Positions 1 through 7,974 of a stretch of DNA of 64,000 nt are shown here, piece after piece. Below the pieces are notes generated by a model. The model did no database searches. It saw only the letters and a program-made list of their open reading frames with translations, and had not been told where the DNA came from. The stretch is from JAEINY01 sp942490535. Lineage in GTDB: Bacteria > Bacteroidota > Bacteroidia > Bacteroidales > Marinilabiliaceae. The position numbers and the translations under genes are program-made. Positions within the stretch are counted from its first letter, which is position 1, and every line of letters begins with the position of its first letter. The stretch lies in NCBI GenBank assembly GCA_942490535.1, contig CALNXQ010000004.1, forward strand, positions 372,001 through 436,000. The letters run 5' to 3'.

Positions 1-197
1 GGAAGATTTATAAGGAGGCGCTTGACATAGAAATTGGTCAACTCCAGAAATTGAGTGATTTTGATTTAACACATGCGGTGGTTAAGGCTAAAATGAAGGA
101 GCGCTATGGAGCAGCTATTCCAAGCGATGAAAGAGTGATTTCACCGGCTGCCATGTTTGATTCTGATAAATTAATAACCGTCTATAGCCATGAATAA
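1..197 (+). CDS. C-terminal fragment of an unrecognised protein
   Basis: An open frame enters from the window edge (first full codon at base 3) and stops at TAA 195-197, leaving the last 64 residues. The tail is hydrophilic and starts with a charged helical stretch (KIYKEALDIEIGQLQKL). I recognise no family. Its stop lies inside the next gene: the two share 8 bases (ATG at 190), so they are probably one operon with coupled translation. The other two frames are closed within the first 30 bases, which supports this one. Confidence 0.6.
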   Translation, partial: KIYKEALDIEIGQLQKLSDFDLTHAVVKAKMKERYGAAIPSDERVISPAAMFDSDKLITVYSHE

Positions 198-726
198 TAA
201 AATAAAAATCGAAATGTACCTCCAAGCACATGGGTTAACCGATTTCAAATGGATTGATCCCAAGGATATCATTGTCTCTCAATGGGTACGTGTGAAATGT
301 GAGTTTGGCTGTAGTGATTACGGGCTGGGTACTTGTCCGCCAAATACACCATCGGTAGGTGAATGCAGAAAATTCTTCAAAGAATATAAGAATGCTCTGG
401 TGATTCGTCTAAATAAGTTTGCAGACAAGGATAACTACCCTTCCAATTGGTCGCGTGAGATGACCAATAAGTTGCTGGAACTGGAGCGGCAAGTGTTTCT
501 GCAAGGTTACCCAAAGGCATTCTTGCTGAATCAGACTTGTTGTTGCCTTTGTAAAGATTGCTCGGGTGACCGATTGGGGTGCAAGGATAAAAAGAATTCC
601 CGTCCCAGTCCGGAGGCGTTTGCTGTAGATGTATATCAAACGGTTAAGAATTGTGGACTGGAAATAGCTGTTGTAAAGGAGAATCCTGGCGAGATGAACC
701 GGATTGCGATGTTATTGATTGATTAA
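190..726 (+). CDS. DUF2284 family putative metal-binding protein
   Basis: A 178-residue cytoplasmic protein without signal peptide. Two cysteine clusters stand out: CEFGCSDYGLGTCPPNTPSV with a further Cys in VGEC (about residues 37-60), and NQTCCCLCKDCSGDRLGC near residues 114-131. This arrangement, with the CPPN..S signature, is that of the DUF2284 family, a set of predicted metal or iron-sulfur binding proteins of anaerobes whose reaction is not known. The start overlaps the stop of the upstream gene by 8 bases, so translation is probably coupled. Family call is fairly sure; function is not claimed. Confidence 0.8.
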   Translation: MNNKIKIEMYLQAHGLTDFKWIDPKDIIVSQWVRVKCEFGCSDYGLGTCPPNTPSVGECRKFFKEYKNALVIRLNKFADKDNYPSNWSREMTNKLLELERQVFLQGYPKAFLLNQTCCCLCKDCSGDRLGCKDKKNSRPSPEAFAVDVYQTVKNCGLEIAVVKENPGEMNRIAMLLID

Positions 727-763
727 AGACAATATATTTAGAAGATAAAAAAAGCTAAGTTCT

Positions 764-1399
764 ATGAAGAAGACATTGTTGCTAATTGTTAGCGGTTTCC
801 TCCTTTCCAATTTAATTGAGGCTCAAAACAAATACTTTTTTGGTATTAATGGGGGCACTAACTATTCTAATATTCGCGGAAATGAAATGGCTGAGGACAA
901 TAAATCTGAATTTGGGTATTTGATAGGTGTATCCTTTGATTATTATTTAAAGGAGAATCTTTCATTGGCCGCCAATTTAAATTTTGAGCGAAAGAGTTTT
1001 AGCAATGAATTAATATTTGCAAATGAATCTGGAGATGGGATGATTCCAGTTGAATTTAGATTTAATGAAGATTATTTGGCATTTCCTGTTATGATTAAAT
1101 ATGAATTTGGAACCACCACCCATTTTTTTGTTAATGGAGGCCCCTTTTTAGCCTATGCATTGAGCTCCAAAGCCAAGTCAGATAATTTCCCAACGCAGAA
1201 TATATCCAGGAACAAGTTAGATTTGGGATTGACACTTGGTATGGGAACTGTTTTTTCAATTAATGAGAAGAACGATATAAGTATTGAGTTACGAGAAAAC
1301 TTAGGATTGGTGAATACTGCAGATGGACCCGTTATTAATAGCGGCAGTATTAAAACAAATAGCTTGAGTTTAGTTGTAAACTGGCGGTTAAAAATCTAA
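764..1399 (+). CDS. small outer-membrane beta-barrel protein (PorT/OMP_b-brl type)
   Basis: 211 residues. A signal peptide (MKKTLLLIVSGFLLSNLIEAQ) ends at about residue 21 and is followed by alternating amphipathic strands with Gly/aromatic turns: FFGINGGTNYSNIRG at the N-terminus, FFVNGGPFLAYAL in the middle and SLSLVVNWRLKI at the end. This is the pattern of the 8-stranded outer-membrane beta-barrel family common in Bacteroidota. It starts 37 bases after the DUF2284 gene and ends 14 bases before the VOC gene, so the three may be cotranscribed. Substrate or partner cannot be told from the sequence. Confidence 0.75.
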   Translation: MKKTLLLIVSGFLLSNLIEAQNKYFFGINGGTNYSNIRGNEMAEDNKSEFGYLIGVSFDYYLKENLSLAANLNFERKSFSNELIFANESGDGMIPVEFRFNEDYLAFPVMIKYEFGTTTHFFVNGGPFLAYALSSKAKSDNFPTQNISRNKLDLGLTLGMGTVFSINEKNDISIELRENLGLVNTADGPVINSGSIKTNSLSLVVNWRLKI

Positions 1400-1413
1400 A
1401 ATTTAAATTTCTA

Positions 1414-1797
1414 ATGAAAATAGGACATATAGCCATTTGGACTAACGACTTGGAAGCCATGAAAGCCTTTTATACGGGTTACTTTGGAGGCGTCAGTAAT
1501 GAAAAATACAGCAATCCAATCAAGCAATTTGAATCCTATTTTATTACGTTCGAAAGTGGCGCTCAATTAGAACTTATGCGCAAGGCATCCATAGTTGAAT
1601 CGATTGGAACTGATGAGCGTTTGGGGATCACTCATATCGCCTTTACATTGGGGTCAAAGGAAGCCGTTATTGCGCTTACTGAACGGCTTCGTTCAGATGG
1701 TTTTCGCATTGTGGGTGAACCCCGCACCAGCGGCGATGGCTATTTTGAAAGTGTGGTACGTGATGTGGAAGGGAATCGAATAGAATTGGTGGTCTGA
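1414..1797 (+). CDS. VOC family (glyoxalase/bleomycin-resistance fold) protein
   Basis: 127 residues, the usual length of a single-unit VOC protein that pairs two beta-alpha-beta-beta-beta modules. The four typical metal-ligand positions are visible: His5 (KIGHIAIW), Glu in QLELM, His in GITHIAF, and Glu in the C-terminal NRIELVV. This keeps a glyoxalase-I-like metal site plausible, but the family also includes dioxygenases, epimerases and drug-binding proteins, so the substrate is open. Cytoplasmic; close behind the beta-barrel gene. Confidence 0.8.
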   Translation: MKIGHIAIWTNDLEAMKAFYTGYFGGVSNEKYSNPIKQFESYFITFESGAQLELMRKASIVESIGTDERLGITHIAFTLGSKEAVIALTERLRSDGFRIVGEPRTSGDGYFESVVRDVEGNRIELVV

Positions 1798-2059
1798 TCT
1801 GTTAAGGAGCTAATAAGGGAGCGCGCATTGTATAATAGTCGTACTGCTCATAGGTTGAAAATATATTCCGAGTAAGGAGTGGATAAGTGTTCTTTCAATT
1901 GAAGGAGTGATTGTCTAAGGGGATCACCAACTTTAATCATTTATAGGTGAACATTCGCCAAAAATTTTGTTGGGTTACGGATGAATGCAGGACCTTAATT
2001 TGCCGATATAGAGAAAGTATTAGTATATTGAAATACTTGTTTCCCACTGATTTTCAAAT
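1798..2059. other. intergenic region before the sensor kinase
   Basis: 262 bases with no open frame of note. I see no clear terminator hairpin after the VOC gene. An AT-rich stretch at about 2010-2050 may hold the promoter for the kinase, but no clean TAnnTTTG element was found. Confidence 0.4.
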
Positions 2060-5000
2060 ATGATAATTAGAATCATTCAATCAATGTCTCTGAAACGAAA
2101 TGCTTATTTAAGCTTCGTGTGCTATGTGTTGATTGGTGTAATGGTAATGAACGTTCATATTGGTTTAGCTGAAAACGGGCAAAACCTGACAGCATATCAC
2201 GGGGCATTGAAGATTCGGAATTACCTACCCGAAGAGTACAATGCAAATTCTCAGATTTGGGCTGTCAATAGTGATCAGCGTGGCATAATGTATTTTGGAC
2301 AGGGAGGTGGCATCATCGAATATGATGGGATTAATTGGCGGTCCTACGCTGTTGACAACCGCTCCTATGTGCGGTCCATTGCCATTGATAGTACCGGCAT
2401 TATTCATGTAGGGGCGAATAATGATTTTGGATATTATGAACCCTCCTCAAAAGGGGAGTTGATTTATCAGTCGATGAATTCCTTAATACCGGATTCTTTA
2501 AGTGGCTACCAGGATGTTTGGAAAACGTTCATTACCACGCAGGGGGTTTATTACATCAGTGAAAATACGATTTTTAGGTGGCATGATCAAAAGCTTCAAG
2601 CTTTTCAGGTAAGCTTGAAATCCAGGTATGCCTTTTTGGTGAATGGGCAGATCTTTGTAAAAGATCAGGAAAAAGGCTTCTCGTATATTGATGAAGACCA
2701 CTTAGTACCATTACCGAACTGTGAAGAGTTAAATCAAGTTTCTACGCGTTACTTTTTAGCCACCCGTTTTGGTGACAATAAAGTAATGGTTGTTTTGAAT
2801 GATGCGGAACAACTTTTTGTGTATGATATGACGCTTCAGAAGTTAAAAGCCATTCAGCCCAATCCGGTTTTTAAGCAGTATTTAAATGAGAATTGGGCCT
2901 ATGAAGTATTGACAATGGGGGATGAAATTGCTTTTGCAACCCTCTTTGGCGGCATTATAATCATCGATAAGGGCGGCGACATAACAAAAATCATTAATAA
3001 ACCCCGGGGCTTATCCACCGATTGTGTGTACTCCATGCATTTAGACGTATTTGGCGACTTGTGGGCAGGCACCCAGAATGGTATCGCACGGATTAATATT
3101 CGTTACCCGTACGTTGAATACGGCGAACGGCAAGGGATTTATGGTATCGTCATGGATTTTAAGATGTTCAATGGGGTACAATACCTGACAACCATGAGTG
3201 ATGCCTATTATCTGCCCTCTTATCAAACATCCATAAAAGATGATAATCACCTTGCTCAACCGATCAAAAATTTAAGAGACTGCTGGGGATTATTTACGGT
3301 GGAGGATCATTTGTTGGCGTGTCATAAATATGGATTATCTGAAATCAAAATGGATACCGCGATATCAATACTCCAGGATTCCAGGATTTTTTCCGGTTTA
3401 TATGTGCCGGAACGCTATCCGGGTCTTTTTTTTCTAGCCTGCGTTGATGGCGTGCGCGTAGCCCGATTTGCAACTGATACACGCATGAATACCATTTCAA
3501 TCACTGATTTAATGAAGATTGATGGAATTACTGAAGAAGCACGATGGATGGTCTTGGATAGGAATGATAATCTTTGGGTGAGTACCTTTAATCAAGGTAT
3601 TATCTATGTGAATTTCAAAGCGACAACAGACGACTATGCCGTGACTCATTTTGATCATCACCAGGGATTGCCCGATGAGATTCGTGAGAGCACGGTGGAG
3701 TGCTTCAATGACCAGATAGCTGTTTTCACCAGGAAAGGTATTTATAAGCCTGTATTTCCTAAGCCGGGTGAAGCTGATTCGCTCATTCGGTTTGAGCATG
3801 ATCCCTATTGGGGCGATCTTTTTACGAGTGATTCTTTAGGGGTGATTCGGGCCCGCCAGATAGATGCCCATTCTTTCTTTTTGTTTGGGGATCAGCCAGG
3901 GGTATTTAGCCGCCAGAAGGATTCGGTTTGCTTTTTATCGGCCCCATTTTTTTCACTCAACAACACGACTTATGCCTATAATCATGTGATCGAAGGTACC
4001 GGTTTGCTCAAATATGGTACTACCAAAGCTTTTTATGTATATGATTTAAATAATGATTATAACTATACCAAGTCTTTTGATGTAAGGATTAGAAAGGTGA
4101 TCACTAAACATGATTCGACCATTTACCAGGGCATTTTCTATGATGATCAATCACAGAAATCAGAGCTTCGTCAAGGAACCATGCACGTGCCATCATTGAA
4201 ATATTCAAGTAATGATATTCGGTTTGAGTTTGCAGCCATCTTCTACGAGGAATCGGAGAAAAATCTTTACCAATACAAAGTGGCGGGTTTTGACGATAAC
4301 TGGAGCAAATGGACCTCTGAATCAACCGCTATATATACCAACATCCCTGAAGGTAGTTATACGTTTATGGTGAAGGCTAAAAATGCCTATGGCACAGAAA
4401 GTAAGGTTTGTTCCTATCACTTTGTGATAAAAAGTCCCTGGTACCGGGCCTGGTATGCCTATGTGGCCTATTTACTTCTTTTAATTGCACTGGTTTATTT
4501 GGTGACGATATTGAATGTTTATCGTTTAAAGCAACGTAATGCAAACCTTGAGCATATTGTCAATGAGCGGACCATTGAGTTAGAAGAGCGGCAAGAGGAA
4601 ATATTAACCCAAAATGACATATTGCATCATCAGCGTAAGGAGTTGGAATCAACGATCCAGCAACTCACGCTCACCCAGGGGCAATTGGTTGAATCGGAAA
4701 AAATGGCTACCCTTGGTATTTTAACGGCTGGGATTGCGCATGAAATTAATAATCCCATGAATTTTGTTTACCATGGCACGCTTTCCATTGAATCTTACCT
4801 CAAAGAGCATTATCCCGAGTCGTTGGAGGAGTTACAGATACTGTTTAATGCCGTCTATACTGGAACTGAACGTACAATTAATATTGTAAGGGCATTGGGT
4901 AACTACAGTAGAAGTGACAGTTTGAAGTTAATTGCCTATGATATTCACCGTGTCATTGACGATAGTCTGACTGTGCTGGCCAATCAATTTGACAACCGGA

Positions 5001-5383
5001 TTGACATCGTCAAACAATTAGCGCCTGATCTTCCTAAGGTGTTGGTGAATCAGGTTCAGATACAACATGTGTTTTTGAACATTATTAAAAATGCCATTCA
5101 GGCCATTGATGATTCAGGCCAGATCACCATTAGTACCCAGCTTATTGATGGGTATGTGACGATTCGTATTGTCGATACGGGAACGGGGATTAGTGAGGCA
5201 GATATGAAGCACATTTTTGATCCGTTTTTTACGACTAAAGAGCCTGGGCAAGGCGTGGGGTTGGGATTGTCAATTGCCAAAAAGACCATTGAGCAACACC
5301 AGGGTACCATCCTGTTTCATTCGTCCACAGAGAAAGGGACAGAGGTGATTATTACATTGCCGGTAGCCGATGGAAATGTTTGA
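2060..5383 (+). CDS. propeller-type sensor histidine kinase (no receiver or AraC domain)
   Basis: 1107 residues. A signal sequence at the N-terminus (second possible start ATG 2084) is followed by a long periplasmic part with beta-propeller-like repeats (for example QIWAVNSDQRGIMYFG, DLWAGTQNGIARI, NLWVSTFNQGIIYV), then a Y_Y_Y domain at about 713-800. One membrane helix follows (about 803-825, YVAYLLLLIALVYLVTI), then a coiled coil with LTLTQGQLVESEKMATLG. The H-box has His894 in GIAHEINNPMNF; the ATPase part has an N-box (NIIKNAIQAI), G1 (VDTGTGIS) and G2 (GVGLGLSIAKK). Unlike the hybrid systems of Bacteroides it ends after the ATPase domain, so a separate response regulator is needed. None lies next to it. 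Confidence 0.9.
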   Translation: MIIRIIQSMSLKRNAYLSFVCYVLIGVMVMNVHIGLAENGQNLTAYHGALKIRNYLPEEYNANSQIWAVNSDQRGIMYFGQGGGIIEYDGINWRSYAVDNRSYVRSIAIDSTGIIHVGANNDFGYYEPSSKGELIYQSMNSLIPDSLSGYQDVWKTFITTQGVYYISENTIFRWHDQKLQAFQVSLKSRYAFLVNGQIFVKDQEKGFSYIDEDHLVPLPNCEELNQVSTRYFLATRFGDNKVMVVLNDAEQLFVYDMTLQKLKAIQPNPVFKQYLNENWAYEVLTMGDEIAFATLFGGIIIIDKGGDITKIINKPRGLSTDCVYSMHLDVFGDLWAGTQNGIARINIRYPYVEYGERQGIYGIVMDFKMFNGVQYLTTMSDAYYLPSYQTSIKDDNHLAQPIKNLRDCWGLFTVEDHLLACHKYGLSEIKMDTAISILQDSRIFSGLYVPERYPGLFFLACVDGVRVARFATDTRMNTISITDLMKIDGITEEARWMVLDRNDNLWVSTFNQGIIYVNFKATTDDYAVTHFDHHQGLPDEIRESTVECFNDQIAVFTRKGIYKPVFPKPGEADSLIRFEHDPYWGDLFTSDSLGVIRARQIDAHSFFLFGDQPGVFSRQKDSVCFLSAPFFSLNNTTYAYNHVIEGTGLLKYGTTKAFYVYDLNNDYNYTKSFDVRIRKVITKHDSTIYQGIFYDDQSQKSELRQGTMHVPSLKYSSNDIRFEFAAIFYEESEKNLYQYKVAGFDDNWSKWTSESTAIYTNIPEGSYTFMVKAKNAYGTESKVCSYHFVIKSPWYRAWYAYVAYLLLLIALVYLVTILNVYRLKQRNANLEHIVNERTIELEERQEEILTQNDILHHQRKELESTIQQLTLTQGQLVESEKMATLGILTAGIAHEINNPMNFVYHGTLSIESYLKEHYPESLEELQILFNAVYTGTERTINIVRALGNYSRSDSLKLIAYDIHRVIDDSLTVLANQFDNRIDIVKQLAPDLPKVLVNQVQIQHVFLNIIKNAIQAIDDSGQITISTQLIDGYVTIRIVDTGTGISEADMKHIFDPFFTTKEPGQGVGLGLSIAKKTIEQHQGTILFHSSTEKGTEVIITLPVADGNV

Positions 5384-5591
5384 TTCAGTGTTTTACTGCT
5401 GATGTTCTTGTATTTTGGCAGGATATTGTTTTTGGACTTATTGGAATGATGAATATGGATTAACGATATAAGAATTCGGCGCTTTTTATTTGTTGATCGA
5501 TATTCATTTTTTGGTTCTGGTTCGTCCAGGTTGGGGAGGGGATATAAGTGATTTCATACATCTCTGATAAGCTCTTTCCGTGACTATATGG

Positions 5592-5620
5592 AAAAAGCTG
5601 TCCTCAATGAACAGCTTTTT
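5592..5620 (-). terminator. terminator of the sigma-factor operon
   Basis: Perfect 10-bp inverted repeat, AAAAAGCTGT and ACAGCTTTTT, with a 9-base loop, placed 6 bases after the stop of the last minus-strand gene (5626). Read on either strand it ends in a short T run, so it may also stop transcription from the kinase gene. Confidence 0.7.
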
Positions 5621-5625
5621 AAGGT

Positions 5626-5856
5626 CTACTTCTTTTTCAAGGTTCTGGCGATGATAATTCCCGCCACATTCAGGACGATGGAAAGTCCCATTAAGAAGCC
5701 TGATGAGAAATCCACCGCTGCACTCTCGCCACCGAAATGGGTTAGCAGTAAGCTGGATGAGAAAGTGAACATACCCAGTGGTAAGACCAGCCTTTTTAAG
5801 CCCATACTGGTCGTTTCTGAAATGTAATTTGATCTTTTCAAGTAATTGATTAACAT
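5626..5856 (-). CDS. small hypothetical membrane protein
   Basis: 76 residues with two hydrophobic segments (about residues 19-38, MGLKRLVLPLGMFTFSSSLL, and 50-72, FLMGLSIVLNVAGIIIARTL) and a basic KKK C-terminus. No family recognised. It is the last gene of a minus-strand operon, 12 bases behind the 198-residue membrane protein, and is followed at once by a terminator hairpin. The position behind a sigma factor and a membrane protein suggests a role in the same regulatory circuit; this is inference only. Confidence 0.6.
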   Translation of the reverse strand: MLINYLKRSNYISETTSMGLKRLVLPLGMFTFSSSLLLTHFGGESAAVDFSSGFLMGLSIVLNVAGIIIARTLKKK

Positions 5857-5868
5857 GGTAGATTCTTT

Positions 5869-6465
5869 TTATTGTTGGGATAATGCTTCTAAATCGTCAA
5901 TCAAGGGTTGGAAATCCCTCTTGAACTTTTTTCGCCTGATGAATTGGCCCAATAAAAATACGATTAGCATGAAATTGGTAACAATACCATGAATTAATAA
6001 TCGCATGGGCATCTCCAGGGCTTGCAATAAGTCCAAATAAAGCAGGTTAATACCGATCATGAGAAAGAAGACAAAGACGCGAAATAATTTTAAAAATTTC
6101 ATATGTGCACCTTTCATTTGTGAAATGGTGTCTTCGATAAATTCGTTTTGTGGTAAATCGTGATTAAGATTGGTGCTTTTAAATTGAATTTGCCAATATC
6201 TAGTCATCATGATCAGGGTGCTCAGAACGATTACGCCCATGCCGATCCATACAAAGGGTGCCCGCATGTCGCTGATTGACAAAAGTAAAGTTGTAATTAA
6301 TAGCGAGATAGCCACTGTTTTGGCCAAATTTAGGCGAAATACTTTTTTTTCAGTCTGCTTCATTTTGGCGATGAAGGAATGGGTCAACTGATTGGCGTCG
6401 ATTCCAAGATCAGTATCCAGTTTGTGACCTTGCCATAGCGATTGTAAGTCTTTTAATTCATCCAT
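5869..6465 (-). CDS. membrane protein behind an ECF sigma factor (possible anti-sigma function)
   Basis: 198 residues. The N-terminus is cytoplasmic and starts MDELKDLQSLWQGHK. There are two pairs of membrane helices (about residues 47-85, TVAISLLITTLLLSI and FVWIGMGVIVLSTLIMM, and about 125-175, VFVFFLMIGINLLYL and FMLIVFLLGQFI). The start overlaps the sigma-factor gene by 8 bases, so the two are translationally coupled. That coupling and the DELK..W-type start are typical of membrane regulators encoded after ECF sigma genes in Bacteroidota, but no classical zinc anti-sigma motif (HxxxCxxC) is present. Anti-sigma action is therefore an inference from position. Confidence 0.6.
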   Translation of the reverse strand: MDELKDLQSLWQGHKLDTDLGIDANQLTHSFIAKMKQTEKKVFRLNLAKTVAISLLITTLLLSISDMRAPFVWIGMGVIVLSTLIMMTRYWQIQFKSTNLNHDLPQNEFIEDTISQMKGAHMKFLKLFRVFVFFLMIGINLLYLDLLQALEMPMRLLIHGIVTNFMLIVFLLGQFIRRKKFKRDFQPLIDDLEALSQQ

Positions 6466-6976
6466 TGCTATTCTCCTGTAGTAGATTAAACAAAGTGGTT
6501 TTGATGCGATTGATTTTTACGCCCACGTAACTCATTGTCATTCCCATAATTTCAGCGATCTCCTCGTATTTTACCCCTTCCAGTACCAATGAAATGATCA
6601 GTCGGTCTTGCTTCTTTAGCTGATTGATGGCGGCATTCAATTGTGCTATTTTTTTCTCCTTTTCCAGGTATTCTTCCGATTCATCCGTTGGGGTGTTAGA
6701 CGCTTCGATATCGGCATGACTGAAAACAGCTCTCTGCTTCTTATCTTTTTTGTTGTATAACAACGCCGAGTTAACTACGATGCGATAAATCCAGGTGGAT
6801 ATTTTAGAAGCGCCTTTGAATTGGTCAAGGTGATTCCAAATATTAATGGTTATCTCTTGAAATAGATCTTCAATGTCCTCCTTGTTGTGCAAATAGGCGT
6901 AGCACAGTCGATAGATCATATCTTTATGGGCGGCTAAAAGCTCCTTTAGCTTTTGTTCTTTTTCCGGAACGCTCAT
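6458..6976 (-). CDS. ECF-type RNA polymerase sigma factor
   Basis: 172 residues, the size of a two-domain ECF sigma factor. Region 2 is seen in MIYRLCYAYLHNKEDIEDLFQEI and STWIYRIVVNSAL, and region 4 in INQLKKQDRLIISLVLEG plus the helix-turn-helix KYEEIAEIMGMTMSYVGVKINR. It directs polymerase to a private promoter set that cannot be deduced here. The ATG follows the stop of the upstream hydrolase with no gap (stop 6977-6979, start 6974-6976), and the downstream membrane gene overlaps its end. Confidence 0.9.
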   Translation of the reverse strand: MSVPEKEQKLKELLAAHKDMIYRLCYAYLHNKEDIEDLFQEITINIWNHLDQFKGASKISTWIYRIVVNSALLYNKKDKKQRAVFSHADIEASNTPTDESEEYLEKEKKIAQLNAAINQLKKQDRLIISLVLEGVKYEEIAEIMGMTMSYVGVKINRIKTTLFNLLQENSNG

Positions 6977-7894
6977 TTATTGAATGAATTTTGTGAGTTG
7001 TTCATAAAACCAGATGGGCTCATCCAGCATGATAAAGTGTCTGGCTTTGTTGGCCACAACTATTTTGCCGTGCGCCAGGTTTTGATATTGATTGACGAGT
7101 AGTTCTTGTATATATGCTTTATCCTTTCCCATCAGAGCTGCATGAGCCCATGATCCGATGATCAGTGATTCAGCCTGAATGTGGTTTAGACCTGGTCTCA
7201 AATCCATGGAAAGGGATTCGTAGTAGGCCCGTGAAATGGTGGTCCGATCCGACTTCAGCACTTGTGCAACTAATGTTTTGGCTGAATCCGCGCCAGAAAC
7301 CATGGATGAATAGATGTTTGTTTGTTGTTGTGCGAAAATAGAGTCTGGTAAGGCGTTGAATTGATGTTCGACCATTAAGGCTTGTTGTTTTGATTGCTCT
7401 AAAGTAATATTTGCTTGAAATATTCCGGCAGCAAACGGATAAGAATCCACGATAATTAGTTTGGATAAGCACTGATTAGCCACTATTGCCAGACGCAAGG
7501 CCAAATGACCGCCAAAACTATGCCCCATGAGAATGATATTGGATAGCTTGTTTTGTGCGATATAATCTGACAGATCCTGAACAATGATCTCAAAATCTGG
7601 TTCAGCCAATGCTTGTTCACCCGCATAGCCCGGAATGTGGACTTTATGGCATTGATGAGTGATAAATACCTCCTGGATGGTCTTGTCCCACATATCTGCC
7701 GGGCATCCTAAAGCAGGCAGCAGAATAACAGGTTGGCCGTCACCGCTGATTTCGATTTTCAAGGAGTTGTGGCTTACTCTTTTTGGGGGAGTGCCACCAT
7801 AACTGTTGGGTAATCCAGCCACTAATGCGATCAGAAGCAGCCACACGTAAAGTAGCTGCTTTCGTTGAGTGGTGTTTTTAATTGGATTCTTCAT
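6977..7894 (-). CDS. alpha/beta hydrolase with signal peptide or membrane anchor
   Basis: 305 residues. A hydrophobic N-terminal segment (QLLYVWLLLIALVAGLP) suggests export. The alpha/beta hydrolase fold is shown by the oxyanion-hole region VILLPALGCPADMW, the nucleophile elbow GHSFGGHLALRLA (Ser near residue 125), and a C-terminal His in NKARHFIMLDEP, consistent with a Ser-Asp-His triad. The substrate is unknown; the sequence is closest to the general esterase/peptidase-like group. It is the first gene of a tight minus-strand operon with the sigma factor, which suggests that the enzyme and the regulator are made together. Confidence 0.85.
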   Translation of the reverse strand: MKNPIKNTTQRKQLLYVWLLLIALVAGLPNSYGGTPPKRVSHNSLKIEISGDGQPVILLPALGCPADMWDKTIQEVFITHQCHKVHIPGYAGEQALAEPDFEIIVQDLSDYIAQNKLSNIILMGHSFGGHLALRLAIVANQCLSKLIIVDSYPFAAGIFQANITLEQSKQQALMVEHQFNALPDSIFAQQQTNIYSSMVSGADSAKTLVAQVLKSDRTTISRAYYESLSMDLRPGLNHIQAESLIIGSWAHAALMGKDKAYIQELLVNQYQNLAHGKIVVANKARHFIMLDEPIWFYEQLTKFIQ

Positions 7895-7974
7895 CTTAAA
7901 AGTGTATTTAAAATAACTGTTTGTATCCTTAGATTACCATTCAGCTATTTTCTTACACTTTTAGTAATTTTTTT

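Noticed and set aside
5588..5827. Plus-strand frame of 79 codons
   Set aside because: It overlaps the terminator and the antisense of the small membrane gene, whose hydrophobic pattern is the more convincing reading.
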